A DNA stretch of 43,947 nucleotides from Sphingobacteriia bacterium (GTDB lineage: Bacteria > Bacteroidota > Bacteroidia > Bacteroidales > UBA7960). The number at the start of each line of letters is the position of its first letter. Positions within the stretch are counted from its first letter, which is position 1. The notes beneath the pieces were generated by a model, which did not search any database, was not told the origin of the DNA, and saw only the letters and a list, made by a program, of their open reading frames with translations. This document shows positions 32,467 through 42,762 of the stretch, piece by piece. The stretch lies in the NCBI GenBank assembly GCA_011390785.1, contig JAABRR010000031.1, positions 1-43,947 on the forward strand. Direction: 5' to 3'. The translations under genes and the position numbers were made by a program.

Positions 32467-33543
32467 ATGAAGCTGATCCTTCCTGTTTTTTTCTTGAAAA
32501 ACCGATATTCTATATTTCTTATCCTGTCTCTTCCTGTCTTATTGGCTTCCTGTTCTTCAACAGATACACAATCACGTCAGGGGCCACCCACGGTTAATGC
32601 AGAGGGTTTCAGAGCCGAACCCGAAATTTTTACCACATCCATAAACGCTACCGGTAACCTTCTGGCCTGGGAAGAAGTGGAGCTACTTGCCCCGGTGGCT
32701 GGCAATGTTCTTAAAATTCATTTCGAAGAAGGCCAGGTAGTTCGAAAAGGGCAACCTCTTATTGAAATAGACAGCAGGGCATGGCAGGCCCAAAAACGTG
32801 GATTGGAAGCACAGCTGGCCAATTCGCAAAGAGAACTGGCAAGACGCGAACGGCTATTAGGTATAGAAGGCACAAGCCAGGAAAGTGTTGATCAGGCCCG
32901 CACAGCCATTGCAGATCTTCAGTCTCGTATCGATGAACTCGACGTAAGAATTGATCTGGCCAATGTTCGGGCACCCTTTGCCGGCAGGTTGGGACTTCGT
33001 GATTTTAGCGTGGGTGCTTTTATGGCTGTTGGGGCTCCTGTTACCCGGCTGGTGCAAACAGACAAGTTGAAAATCAGCTTCGATGTCCCCGCCCGTTATG
33101 CTTCTATGGTTAAATTGGGAATGAATGTAAATGTCATCGCATCCGGGGCTCCCGATACCACCCGCGCCCGGGTGTATGCCATTGATCCGGTAATAAATGA
33201 AACAAACAGAAGTCTTAAGGTTAGAGGAGTGCTCGAAAATGGTATTGGCAAATTTATTTCAGGAGATTTTGCCCAGGTAGAGATGAAGGTAGATATTTCG
33301 GAAGATGCTTTGCTCATTCCGTCAGAATCGATTATTTCCGAATTAAATACGCAGATTGTTTATGTCTATCGCGATGGAAAGGCCGTTCGCACACCCGTGG
33401 AAATGGGTGCCTCTACACGGGGCAGGGTTCATATCGTTAATGGAATTTCGGAAGGTGATACCATCTTAATCACCGGACTCATGAGTATCAGAGATAATAT
33501 GCCCGTAAATATTGCCACCTTAAACCAGGAGGCCGGCTTATGA
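32467..33543 (+). CDS. RND efflux periplasmic adaptor (membrane fusion protein)
   Basis: The product has 358 residues. A lipoprotein signal ends in LLASC (Cys29). The barrel-sandwich halves are ELLAPVAGNVLKIHFEEGQVVRKGQPL and ANVRAPFAGRLGLRDFSVGAFMAVG, separated by an alpha-hairpin coiled coil (QKRGLEAQLANSQRELARRE). It links the inner-membrane pump to the outer-membrane channel. Its stop overlaps the pump start by 4 bp (ATGA), so translation is coupled. Confidence 0.95.
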   Translation: MKLILPVFFLKNRYSIFLILSLPVLLASCSSTDTQSRQGPPTVNAEGFRAEPEIFTTSINATGNLLAWEEVELLAPVAGNVLKIHFEEGQVVRKGQPLIEIDSRAWQAQKRGLEAQLANSQRELARRERLLGIEGTSQESVDQARTAIADLQSRIDELDVRIDLANVRAPFAGRLGLRDFSVGAFMAVGAPVTRLVQTDKLKISFDVPARYASMVKLGMNVNVIASGAPDTTRARVYAIDPVINETNRSLKVRGVLENGIGKFISGDFAQVEMKVDISEDALLIPSESIISELNTQIVYVYRDGKAVRTPVEMGASTRGRVHIVNGISEGDTILITGLMSIRDNMPVNIATLNQEAGL

Positions 33544-36500
33544 CATTATCTGATCTGAGCATAAAAAGGCCCGTACTTACAACAGTATTTGCCATAGCCA
33601 TTGTTATTTTTGGCGCTGTAGCCTACTTTTCTTTGGGGGTACGCGAATATCCCAGTGTTGATCCACCCATTATTACTGTTACCACCAACTATACTGGTGC
33701 CAACGCCGCCATTATGGAGTCGCAAATTACTGAACCGCTCGAAGAAGCCATCAACAGGGTGGATGGAATAAAAACACTCACTTCCATTAGCTCAACAGGC
33801 CGCAGTACCATCAGGGTGGAGTTCGAACTGAGCCGTGACCTCGATAATGCTGCCAACGATGTGCGCGACAGGGTGGCGCAGGCTGTCAGGAATCTGCCCC
33901 CCGATGCTGATCCGCCCATTGTGGCCAAGTCTGATGCCGATGCCCAAACCATTCTCACAATCACACTTTCCAGTGAAAACAGGAGTTTGCTTGAGCTTAC
34001 CGATATTGCCCGCAATGTTTTTGCCGAAAGGCTTCAAACCATAGAAGGGGTTAGCCAGACCAATATCTGGGGCCAAAAAAGTTATGCCATGCGTCTTATT
34101 CTCGATGTTGAAAAAATGGACGCTTACAATATTACACCTTCAGACATAAAATTGGCACTTAATCGTCAGAATGTAGAATTACCCTCTGGCCAGGTGGAAG
34201 GCGACCGCACCTATATTACCATACAAACTTATGGAAGGCTGACCACCGAAGAAGAATTTAATGATCTTATCATTACCCGTCGCGATAATACCCTTATACG
34301 GTTAAAAGATGTGGGCAAGGCCGTTCTTGGTGCCCAGAATGAAAAGTCCATTTTAAGGGGAAACGGTGCCATTCCTATGGTGGGCGTTGCCATTCAGCCG
34401 CAGCCGGGGTCTAATTTTATTGAAATTGTTGATGAAGCGTTCAATAGGGTAGATGTGCTGCAAGATGATATCCCTGACGATATAATTATTGGTGTGGGCC
34501 TTGACATTACTGATAGCATTCGCAGGTCAATCCGCGATGTGCAATATACCATCGTCATAGCATTTTTCCTGGTACTTTTTATCATTTTCGTTTTCTTGCG
34601 AAGCTTGCGAACTACATTTATTCCCATTATTACCATACCCATTTCGCTGATTGGCAGTTTTGCTTTCCTTTATCTCGCAGGTTATTCAATCAATGTATTG
34701 TCGTTATTGGGATTGTTGCTTGCCACAGGTTTGGTTGTTGATGATGCCATTGTAATGATGGAGAATATTTATGCCAAGATAGAGCAGGGCATGAATCCTA
34801 TTCAGGCTGCGTTTAAGGGGGCGAGGCAGGTGTTTTTCGCCATCATTTCTACTACAATTACACTGGTCAGCGTATTTCTCCCCATCTTCTTTATGCAGGG
34901 ATTAACGGGTAGGTTGTTTCGCGAATTTGCGATGGTGGTGGCTGGTTCGGTAGTAATTTCCACGTTTGTCTCACTCACCTTTACAGTAATGCTTTCATCC
35001 AGAATGCTCACCAAATCCAACCGTGAGTATCGGTTTCTGCATTATTTACGTTTACCTATCGATTACATCCTGAATACCTACCCCGGATTATTACGCCGCA
35101 CCTTAAAATACAGGTTTACTTCCATACCGCTCGTTATAGTGATGGGTGTATTGATTTACATTTTATTTAATCAATTGCCTTCAGAGCTGGCTCCTTTGGA
35201 TGATAAAAGCGGACTAACCATATTATCTACCGCCCCCGAAGGAACATCTTACGAAATGATGGATGCCTACCAGTTGCAATTGATCAATTTGATTGATACC
35301 ATGCCCGAAAAGGCTTACCTTTTGTCGGTGACTTCACCTGGTTTTGGTGCTTCTGTATCGGTAAATACCGGTTTTATAAGGATCATGCTCGATCCACCCA
35401 ACCAACGCAATAAAACCCAGATGGAAATTGCCAATGAACTAAGGCCTCATCTGGCCAGATACAACATGGCCCAGAGTTTTGTAGTGCAACAGCCCACCAT
35501 AAGTGGCGGACAGGGTGGGGGAAGAGCACTCCCGGTTCAGTATGTGTTGCAGGCTCCCAACCTGGAGAAATTGCAGGAATTTCTACCTGAATTCCTGGCC
35601 CGTGCAAGAGAACACCCGGCATTTGATGTCGTTGACATAGACCTTCGTTTTACCAAACCCGAACTGGTTCTTAACATTGATCGCGACAAAGCCTTCGATA
35701 TGGGTATCAGCGTTCGCGATGTGGCAGAAACACTGCAAACCTACTTTAGTGAGCAGCGTGTAGGTTTCTTTATTCGCGATGGGAAACAATACTTTGTAAT
35801 AGCCCAGGCCGAACGTGAGCAAAGACTTACCCCGCAGGATATTGCATCTGTGCGCGTTAGAACTTCTTCGGGTGAATCAGTATCGCTTGATAATATTGTA
35901 ACCCTGAAACAGCAAAGCTTACCCCCGCAATTATTGCGGTTTAACAGGTATTCGTCTGCCACTGTTTCAGCATCTACTGCCCCCGGTTATACGCTGGGCG
36001 ACGGTATAGAAGCCATGAACGAGATCGCCGCTGAAGTACTCGATGATTCTTTCTTTACCACACTTACGGGTACATCGGCTGATTTTGCCGAAAGTTCTGC
36101 CAGTCTCCTACTTGTTTTTATTTTTGCACTGGTTTTGATTTATCTTACGCTGGCAGGTCAGTTCGAAAGTTTCCGCGATCCGCTTATCATCATGTTTACC
36201 GTACCCCTGGCCATTGCGGGTGCATTGATATCACTCTGGATTTTTGGCCAAACCATTAATATCTTCAGCCAGATAGGTATGATTGTGTTAATCGGAATAG
36301 TAACCAAAAACGGGATTTTGATTGTGGAATTTGCCAACCAGAAACGACTGGAAGGTATGGAAAAGTTGGAAGCCGTTATCCAGGCTTCAGCTGAACGTAT
36401 TCGTCCCATTCTTATGACGAGCCTTGCCACCTCGCTCGGTGCCATCCCGCTGGTTATTTCCATCGGGGGTACTGCCAATAGCAGGGTGCCCATGGGTGTA

Positions 36501-36611
36501 GCCATTATTGGTGGCTTGTTATTCTCATTGGTGCTCACGCTTTTTGTTATCCCGGCCCTTTACACTTATATATCAGGAAAAACCAAATCTTATGTGGAAG
36601 AAGAAGATTAA
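33540..36611 (+). CDS. RND multidrug efflux permease (AcrB/HAE-1 type)
   Basis: The product has 1023 residues, near the standard length of the HAE-1 family. It has 12 membrane helices in two repeats with large periplasmic loops. The start is LSIKRPVLTTVFAIAIVIFG. The proton-relay pair is Asp401-Asp402 in GLVVDDAIVMMENIYAK, which points to a proton-driven drug or lipid pump rather than a heavy-metal (HME) pump. The second half has GIVTKNGILIVEFANQ and ends with RVPMGVAIIGGLL. It overlaps the adaptor gene by 4 bp and the TolC gene by 20 bp. Substrates are unknown, and no regulator gene is adjacent. Confidence 0.97.
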   Translation: MTLSDLSIKRPVLTTVFAIAIVIFGAVAYFSLGVREYPSVDPPIITVTTNYTGANAAIMESQITEPLEEAINRVDGIKTLTSISSTGRSTIRVEFELSRDLDNAANDVRDRVAQAVRNLPPDADPPIVAKSDADAQTILTITLSSENRSLLELTDIARNVFAERLQTIEGVSQTNIWGQKSYAMRLILDVEKMDAYNITPSDIKLALNRQNVELPSGQVEGDRTYITIQTYGRLTTEEEFNDLIITRRDNTLIRLKDVGKAVLGAQNEKSILRGNGAIPMVGVAIQPQPGSNFIEIVDEAFNRVDVLQDDIPDDIIIGVGLDITDSIRRSIRDVQYTIVIAFFLVLFIIFVFLRSLRTTFIPIITIPISLIGSFAFLYLAGYSINVLSLLGLLLATGLVVDDAIVMMENIYAKIEQGMNPIQAAFKGARQVFFAIISTTITLVSVFLPIFFMQGLTGRLFREFAMVVAGSVVISTFVSLTFTVMLSSRMLTKSNREYRFLHYLRLPIDYILNTYPGLLRRTLKYRFTSIPLVIVMGVLIYILFNQLPSELAPLDDKSGLTILSTAPEGTSYEMMDAYQLQLINLIDTMPEKAYLLSVTSPGFGASVSVNTGFIRIMLDPPNQRNKTQMEIANELRPHLARYNMAQSFVVQQPTISGGQGGGRALPVQYVLQAPNLEKLQEFLPEFLARAREHPAFDVVDIDLRFTKPELVLNIDRDKAFDMGISVRDVAETLQTYFSEQRVGFFIRDGKQYFVIAQAEREQRLTPQDIASVRVRTSSGESVSLDNIVTLKQQSLPPQLLRFNRYSSATVSASTAPGYTLGDGIEAMNEIAAEVLDDSFFTTLTGTSADFAESSASLLLVFIFALVLIYLTLAGQFESFRDPLIIMFTVPLAIAGALISLWIFGQTINIFSQIGMIVLIGIVTKNGILIVEFANQKRLEGMEKLEAVIQASAERIRPILMTSLATSLGAIPLVISIGGTANSRVPMGVAIIGGLLFSLVLTLFVIPALYTYISGKTKSYVEEED

Positions 36612-37914
36612 TATTCTTGTTGTTTGTTTCCTATGGCTTTCTGTTTCCGCAACTTTTGCCCAAGCGGTAAGCCTTCAGGAAATCATCAATACAGCACTCG
36701 ATCAAAACTACAGTTTACAAATAGTAAGGAACAACGAACAGATTGCACAAAACCAGAATACTTTGGGTAATGCAGGCTTCTTGCCGTCGGCAGGAATACG
36801 CGCCGATCAGGCCTGGGGTGTTCAAAATAGCGAACAACAGTTTTTTAATGGCGATACGCGCAGCGGAAACAATGCCCGAAACGCCCGGTTCGATGCTTTT
36901 CTTGAAGTTGACTGGGTAGTTTTTGATGGCTTTCGAATGTTTGCACACCGCGATCAACTGGGTTATCTTCAGCAGATGAGTGAAGAAGATACTAAATATT
37001 ATGTTGAGCAAACTATTTCCGATATTGCCACATTGTATCACCAGCTAATAATGGAGCGTCAGATGCTTGAGTCCGGGAGAAAATCTCTTGGTATTTCGCG
37101 GTTTCGGCTCGATCTTGAAAAACAAAAGCGTGAAATGGGGCTGGGTAATATCCTGCAATATCACCAGGCATTAATTGATTTTCAGGCTGATAGTGTGGCA
37201 ATCATCAACCGTAAGATTGCCGTAAAAGAATTGCAGATACAACTCAACACCATCATGAGTCAGCATCATGACCAAACCATTGTGCCTGATGAAACAGGTA
37301 TTGCTCTTTCCGGGTTTGATGGTTTTGAATCCCTTGTAAGGAAATCCATTGAAAACAACCGCGATTTACAGCGTTCCCGACTGGAAGAGCTGATAGCAGA
37401 ATCCACACTGAGAATGGAACGGGCTGCCCGGTTTCCCCAGGTAAGTCTTTTTGGCAATTATTCCTACGCTAACCAAACCAATGAAGTGGGTTTTATAGAA
37501 TCATCAACATCCTACGGCGGACAATATGGTATTCGGGTAAGGTTTAATTTGTTTGATGGCGGAAAGCAGAATACCCGCATAAGAAATGCTCTCATTATGC
37601 AGGAAAATACTGCCATATCCCTTCAAAATGTATCGTCCTTAACGGAATCTTACCTGGCCAGTCTGGTAAATGCTTACGATGGGTATAAGGAGCAATATCG
37701 CCTGTTGAGTTCCAGCCTTGAAGCATCAGGGCAATCTCTTGCCATTGCCGGAGAACAATTCGAAGAAGGGCTTATCGATGGCTTTGATTTCAGGCAAACC
37801 CAGATTTCATCCATCATGATTGAAAATCAGATAGCAGCACTTCTTTTTGCCATGAAGTCGATAGAAATTGACATTTTCAGGGCTACCGGGGAGCTGTATC
37901 AGAATTTTCTTTAA
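36592..37914 (+). CDS. TolC-family outer membrane efflux protein
   Basis: The product has 440 residues from the ATG at 36592 (MWKKKINILVVC), which gives a proper signal peptide ending AQA; the frame is open upstream but those residues come from inside the pump gene. Two TolC repeats are visible: SLQEIINTALDQNYSLQIVRNN near 24-45 and SLVRKSIENNRDLQRSR in the second half, with RVRFNLFDGGKQ near the end. It is the outer-membrane channel of the RND system and starts 20 bp inside the pump gene. Confidence 0.94.
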   Translation: MWKKKINILVVCFLWLSVSATFAQAVSLQEIINTALDQNYSLQIVRNNEQIAQNQNTLGNAGFLPSAGIRADQAWGVQNSEQQFFNGDTRSGNNARNARFDAFLEVDWVVFDGFRMFAHRDQLGYLQQMSEEDTKYYVEQTISDIATLYHQLIMERQMLESGRKSLGISRFRLDLEKQKREMGLGNILQYHQALIDFQADSVAIINRKIAVKELQIQLNTIMSQHHDQTIVPDETGIALSGFDGFESLVRKSIENNRDLQRSRLEELIAESTLRMERAARFPQVSLFGNYSYANQTNEVGFIESSTSYGGQYGIRVRFNLFDGGKQNTRIRNALIMQENTAISLQNVSSLTESYLASLVNAYDGYKEQYRLLSSSLEASGQSLAIAGEQFEEGLIDGFDFRQTQISSIMIENQIAALLFAMKSIEIDIFRATGELYQNFL

Positions 37915-37950
37915 ATCAGTTTAAATTTTTCTGCCTGGCAAAATTTTGCC

Positions 37951-37958
37951 TATTTTTG
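37951..37958 (+). promoter_or_regulatory. candidate -7 element of the subtilase gene
   Basis: TATTTTTG matches TAnnTTTG and leaves a leader of about 20 nt before the ATG at 37983. It supports that start over the in-frame codon at 37956, which falls inside the box. Confidence 0.5.
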
Positions 37959-37982
37959 GCATTCGTAATTAAAAATTATCTT

Positions 37983-40900
37983 ATGCCCGTAAAAAACTAC
38001 TTTTTCATCATCCTGTTTCTGCTGTCAGGAACGGTTGGTTTGGCACAATCTGAATTTTCAATTGTAAGGGGTGAAAGGCCACCCGTTAATTTCAGTGAAT
38101 TATCTGACGAACATTACCATAAAGGTGTTTTGATTATCAAATTTAGTCCTGAGCTGGAAAAACATTTGGAGCAAAATCAGGCAACAGCAGATAAAGACGG
38201 TATTGTTAAATTTAATATCAGCGATGTTGATAAACTCAATCAACAATTTGGCGTAACACAAGCCAAACAGCATTTTAGCAGTGGTGCTCTCAAAAATGGT
38301 TTCACGGCACGACACAAGGCATGGGGTTTCCATCTTTGGTATCGATTACAGGTTGATGAAAAAACCGATATTCGCGCTCTTATAGAAGAGTACAAAAATC
38401 TGCGCGAAATCGAAGTTGCTGAACCGGAACTGGTTAAAGTTTTAATAGGAAGTGGTGATATTACTGATTACTCTTTGGCACAGGCCACCGAACTATCAGA
38501 TAATCTCTCCAAAGGCAAAAACTGGCAACCCAACGATCCACAATACTCAAACCAATGGCATTATGAGAATACCGGTCAACAAGGCGGTACACCCGGAAAA
38601 GACATCAGTCTGCCCGAAGCCTGGGAGCTGGAAAAGGGAAGTCCTGATGTTTTGGTAGCCATAGTAGATGGGGGTATCGATTACAATCATAATGATCTTG
38701 CGGGCAATATGTGGCCAGAGACTGGATTTAATTTCGTAACCAACTCAAATACCATTGAGCCTCATAACCACGGAACCCATGTTGCCGGCACTATTGCCGC
38801 GGTTAGCAATAACAACCTGGGGGTTGCCGGTATTGCCGGTGGTTCGGGCGATAATGACGGGGTAAGGTTAATGTCAGCACAGGTGTTTACTGCTGCCAGC
38901 AGTGGAGGGTTTCATCTGGCTCCTGTTTATGCCGCTGATAATGGCGCAGCCATTTCGCAAAATTCCTGGGGCTATACTTCTGCCGGGTTTTATGAACAGA
39001 ATGTTCTTGATGCCATTGATTATTTCAATGTAAACGGTGGCGGTGAAGCCATGGACGGCGGTATCACCATCTTTGCTGCAGGAAACAGCGATTCTTCAGA
39101 AGATTATTATCCCGGTTATTACTCCGGGGCGTTTTCGGTTGCCGCAACCAACAACAATGATCAAAAATCATGGTATTCCAATTACGGTTCCTGGGTTGAT
39201 ATTTCAGCGCCAGGCGGTGAAACAAATACTGTTACTCAACGCGGTGTATTGAGCACTGTAAACGGCAATCAATATGCCTATTACCAGGGCACTTCCATGG
39301 CTTGTCCGCATGTTTCCGGACTCGTAGCTTTGATGTTATCTGCTGTTTATGGCGAGTTTTCTACCGAAGATATAACAGATATATTGATCAACACAGTTGA
39401 TAACCATTATGCCACCAATCCTGGTTTTACAGGACAGATGGGTGCCGGAAGGATCAATGCATACAATGCTGTTGCTCTTTCACAACTCTATCTCAGCTTA
39501 CCATCAAATCCTACTGACTTTGAAGCCATCGCACCTGATGATTCACAAATAGACCTTTCGTGGCAAAAAAATGAAAATAACGATAGGGTTATGCTGGCTT
39601 ATAGTTCAACCGGTTCCTTTGGAATTCCCCTGGTTGGCACTGCATATCAGGCGGGTGATGTTATTGATGGTGGCGGAACTGTTTTACTGGTTGATGACAC
39701 AACATCTTTTGCCCATACTGACCTCAATGCAGCCACCCTTTACTATTACAGAATCTGGTCTGTAACCACAGAAAATGATTATTCCCTCGGACGTTCTACC
39801 AATGAATATACCCAATGCGGGGTTTTGAACCTGCCATCCTTCCAGGATTTCAATAGTTCTGAAATACCTTATTGCTGGCTATTGCCAGATGGTGGTAACT
39901 GGGCTATATCAACGGATAGCGGAAATCCAGCTCCCGGTGCAGAATTTAACTGGAGCCCGTCGCAAACAGATTATTCCTTTACCCTTGAAAGTCCGCCATT
40001 GGATGGCAATATTCCGGGTAATGCCATTGCCCTTGAGTTTGACCTGCTCCTGAATAATTATTCATCAGATACAGAAGAAAACATGAATGTTCAGGTTTTT
40101 GATGGCGGGAACTGGATTACCGTTGAATCTTTCAGCAACGCTCAGGGCGATATTGATTGGGAAGGATATAACATTGATATCACACCTTATGCTATAGACC
40201 GGGTATTCAAGGTAAGATTTACTGCTACAGGAGAAAATTCTTACAATATAAACTACTGGGTAATAGATAATTTTGCCGTTTATTCCTTTTCCTGTCCCAT
40301 GCCTGTTAATATTGCAGTAAATGATATTACCACCAATGCGGCCCTGGTTACCTGGGAAGCTGTAGGGGCTGAAACACAATGGGATTTACTGGTGGGGCCA
40401 GCCGGATTTAACCCGGAAACAGGGGGGATGCTAATAGCCGGAATCACCCAGGAAAGTTATTTATTGGAATCATTGGAAACTTTTTCCAATTACCAGCTTT
40501 ATGTAAGGGCCGATTGCAGCGAAGGCGATATCAGTTTGTGGAACGGCCCAATCGATTTTTCTACACTGGCCAGCTGTCCGGCTCCTGAAAATCTGCAGGT
40601 ATCTCAGATCACATCTGAAACAGCACTGGTTTCATGGGATCCTGTGGGTAATGAATCTTCCTGGACACTGGCTTGGGGCAACCCGGGTTTCAATCCTGAT
40701 AATAACGGAAACGCTGTTGAATTATCTTCAGGCTCCTATGTTTTGGAAGGCCTGGAGAGTGTAACCAGTTACGAAGTTTATGTTTTTGCCTATTGCGATG
40801 AAACTGACCAGAGCGTTTGGATTGGCCCCGAATCTTTTACCACGGTTTGCGACGTTTATTCGCTTCCCTTTACCGAATATTTTGATGCTGAATCTGTGGA

Positions 40901-42380
40901 ATGCTGGGCTTATCCGCAAGGGAAGGGCAACTGGGGAAACAGTACCAGTTATGCACCCCCATCTTCAATAAGTGGAACACCCCATGCTACATTTACATGG
41001 AGCCCTTCGCAGGTGGGATATTCATACTCCCTTACAAGCCCCCTGTTTGATGCATCCTTTTTGAACGAACCCGTTAAGCTTGACTTTGTGCTTCTTCTGG
41101 ATAGCTATAACAATGAAAACCTGGAGCAAATGTCGGTGGAGTACAAAGCATTTGAAGATACCGAATGGTCTTTGTTACTTAATTATACCAATGAAGGAGC
41201 CGGAAATAGTAACATAGAATTTAAGGTAGAAGGAGATCAGATACCGGGAATGGAGGGCAGGGTATTTCAAATCCGGTTTAGGGCACATGGACAAAATACT
41301 TTCAGTATTGATGGCTGGGGATTGGATGATGTTTCTGTTTACCAGGAATTTACCCAATGTTATGAACCTGTTGATCTGGCTGTAAGTGATGTAACAGCCA
41401 CGTCTGCAACAATTTCATGGGATCAGCCCGGCGCGGTGCAATCATGGGAAATAATTTTTGGCGAAGAAGGTTTTAATCCGCAAACAGATGGAAATTTGGT
41501 ACAGGATATTGAAACAAATTCTTATTTATTGGATGAACTGGCCCAGCTATCATCTTACCATGCTTATGTAAAAGCCGTTTGTGGTGCGGAAGATAATAGT
41601 GAGTGGGTTGGGCCATTAAATTTTACCACACTACTTCAAACCTACACTATACTTATTGAAAGTAGCGGGTTTGGAACTGTTGAGCCCCTGGGAGAAATTA
41701 TTGCAGATCATGGATCAGATCATGTAATTTCTGTTACCCCCGATCATGGCTCTCATCTGGCATCAGTAAAACTCGATGGTGCAGAAATATCAGATCAGAT
41801 GATCATGGATCAGGGGGGTATTTCTCCTGCCGGCCATCTGGAATTATCTGATATTAATGCCGATCATCACCTGATGTTTGAATTTGCCCGAAACCGTTAC
41901 CAGGTTACCCTGGATGTTTTTCCTGATGATGCCGGCACGGTAACCGGCGATGGAGAATACGTGCACGGACAGCCGGTTTCTGTTTTCGCTACCGGAAATG
42001 AAAACTACCAGTTCCTTTTCTGGAAAGAAAACGACCTTGAAGTAACCGGCCAGCCTGCCTTTACTTTTTCAGCCGGTTACAACCGTTATTTGGTTGCCCA
42101 TTTTCAGGATGTAACATTTGTAGAAGAGGGTTTTGATACCATGGATGTTGAAATCTATCCTAACCCTGCCAGTCAGCAGGTTTGGGTTACCTTTACCCAT
42201 TTGCAGTCCAACGAATTGGCCGTAAAGTTACTCACTACCGATGGCAGAATTGTAGCGCAGGAACTCGTTTCTGCACAAGGGCATGTAAAACTTTTATTTG
42301 ATCTTTCCGACCTTTCTGCCGGAGTCTATCTCCTGTCCATAGGGGATAGCGGCATTTTTAGAAGAGTGATTGTGCATTAA
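37983..42380 (+). CDS. large secreted subtilisin-like (S8) protease with T9SS sorting domain
   Basis: The product has 1465 residues from the ATG at 37983. A signal peptide (about 1-22) and a prodomain of roughly 180 residues precede the S8 domain. The triad is Asp near 229 (AIVDGGIDYNHNDL), His near 265 (HNHGTHVAGTIAA) and Ser near 437 (GTSMACPHVSG). After it come one fibronectin-III domain, a beta-jelly-roll with FNSSEIPYCWLLP, two fibronectin-III domains, a second jelly-roll with YFDAESVECWAYP, another fibronectin-III domain and an InlB-like beta-repeat region (GFGTVEPLGE, VFPDDAGTVTGDGEYVHGQ). The end, VEIYPNPASQQVWV...LSAGVYLLSIGDSGIFRRVIVH, is a type A T9SS sorting signal. It is thus exported across the outer membrane and probably attached to the surface. 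Confidence 0.95.
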   Translation: MPVKNYFFIILFLLSGTVGLAQSEFSIVRGERPPVNFSELSDEHYHKGVLIIKFSPELEKHLEQNQATADKDGIVKFNISDVDKLNQQFGVTQAKQHFSSGALKNGFTARHKAWGFHLWYRLQVDEKTDIRALIEEYKNLREIEVAEPELVKVLIGSGDITDYSLAQATELSDNLSKGKNWQPNDPQYSNQWHYENTGQQGGTPGKDISLPEAWELEKGSPDVLVAIVDGGIDYNHNDLAGNMWPETGFNFVTNSNTIEPHNHGTHVAGTIAAVSNNNLGVAGIAGGSGDNDGVRLMSAQVFTAASSGGFHLAPVYAADNGAAISQNSWGYTSAGFYEQNVLDAIDYFNVNGGGEAMDGGITIFAAGNSDSSEDYYPGYYSGAFSVAATNNNDQKSWYSNYGSWVDISAPGGETNTVTQRGVLSTVNGNQYAYYQGTSMACPHVSGLVALMLSAVYGEFSTEDITDILINTVDNHYATNPGFTGQMGAGRINAYNAVALSQLYLSLPSNPTDFEAIAPDDSQIDLSWQKNENNDRVMLAYSSTGSFGIPLVGTAYQAGDVIDGGGTVLLVDDTTSFAHTDLNAATLYYYRIWSVTTENDYSLGRSTNEYTQCGVLNLPSFQDFNSSEIPYCWLLPDGGNWAISTDSGNPAPGAEFNWSPSQTDYSFTLESPPLDGNIPGNAIALEFDLLLNNYSSDTEENMNVQVFDGGNWITVESFSNAQGDIDWEGYNIDITPYAIDRVFKVRFTATGENSYNINYWVIDNFAVYSFSCPMPVNIAVNDITTNAALVTWEAVGAETQWDLLVGPAGFNPETGGMLIAGITQESYLLESLETFSNYQLYVRADCSEGDISLWNGPIDFSTLASCPAPENLQVSQITSETALVSWDPVGNESSWTLAWGNPGFNPDNNGNAVELSSGSYVLEGLESVTSYEVYVFAYCDETDQSVWIGPESFTTVCDVYSLPFTEYFDAESVECWAYPQGKGNWGNSTSYAPPSSISGTPHATFTWSPSQVGYSYSLTSPLFDASFLNEPVKLDFVLLLDSYNNENLEQMSVEYKAFEDTEWSLLLNYTNEGAGNSNIEFKVEGDQIPGMEGRVFQIRFRAHGQNTFSIDGWGLDDVSVYQEFTQCYEPVDLAVSDVTATSATISWDQPGAVQSWEIIFGEEGFNPQTDGNLVQDIETNSYLLDELAQLSSYHAYVKAVCGAEDNSEWVGPLNFTTLLQTYTILIESSGFGTVEPLGEIIADHGSDHVISVTPDHGSHLASVKLDGAEISDQMIMDQGGISPAGHLELSDINADHHLMFEFARNRYQVTLDVFPDDAGTVTGDGEYVHGQPVSVFATGNENYQFLFWKENDLEVTGQPAFTFSAGYNRYLVAHFQDVTFVEEGFDTMDVEIYPNPASQQVWVTFTHLQSNELAVKLLTTDGRIVAQELVSAQGHVKLLFDLSDLSAGVYLLSIGDSGIFRRVIVH

Positions 42381-42492
42381 GGTAAGTTTGAGTGCACTCC
42401 GCAAAGTAAATTATCATCCAAACCCCTTTTAAGGGTTGAATCTGTCAGTGCAATTATTTAACTAAACATCATTGACAATTCAATGCAATCTT

Positions 42493-42762
42493 CTACCGTT
42501 TCGATATTTTGTTATTGGAAATCGGACGTTGCCTGGAGCATTTAAACCGGGTGATGTCGTCGCTACGTTTCATTAAATGCTTTTTACTGATACCGCTGTT
42601 TACCCTTTTTCTCCATAACCTGAATGAGCCGGGTTTCAGTTCGCGGCGCATCAGTTGAATTACGTCCGCTTGGCGCAAGCCAAACTGAATTTCGATGGCT
42701 TCAAAAGGCGTTCTGTCTTCCCATGCCATTTCTATCACCCTGTCTGTATCTTTTTCGTTCAT
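42493..42762 (-). CDS. DUF2805 / TIGR03643 family protein
   Basis: The product has 89 residues from the ATG at 42762 (MNEKDTDRVIEMAWEDRTPFEAI); another in-frame ATG at 42774 would add four residues. The segment IEIQFGLRQADVIQLMRRELKPGSFRLWRKRV is characteristic of TIGR03643 and looks like a small helix-turn-helix fold. A basic tail (HLMKRSDDITRFKCSRQRP) follows. The family is widespread in Bacteroidota and other aquatic bacteria; its function is not known. Confidence 0.9.
   Translation of the reverse strand: MNEKDTDRVIEMAWEDRTPFEAIEIQFGLRQADVIQLMRRELKPGSFRLWRKRVNSGISKKHLMKRSDDITRFKCSRQRPISNNKISKR

Noticed and set aside
42420-42437. AACCC...GGGTT hairpin after the subtilase gene as a terminator
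   Set aside because: The stem has a bulge and no T-run follows on either strand, so it was not called.
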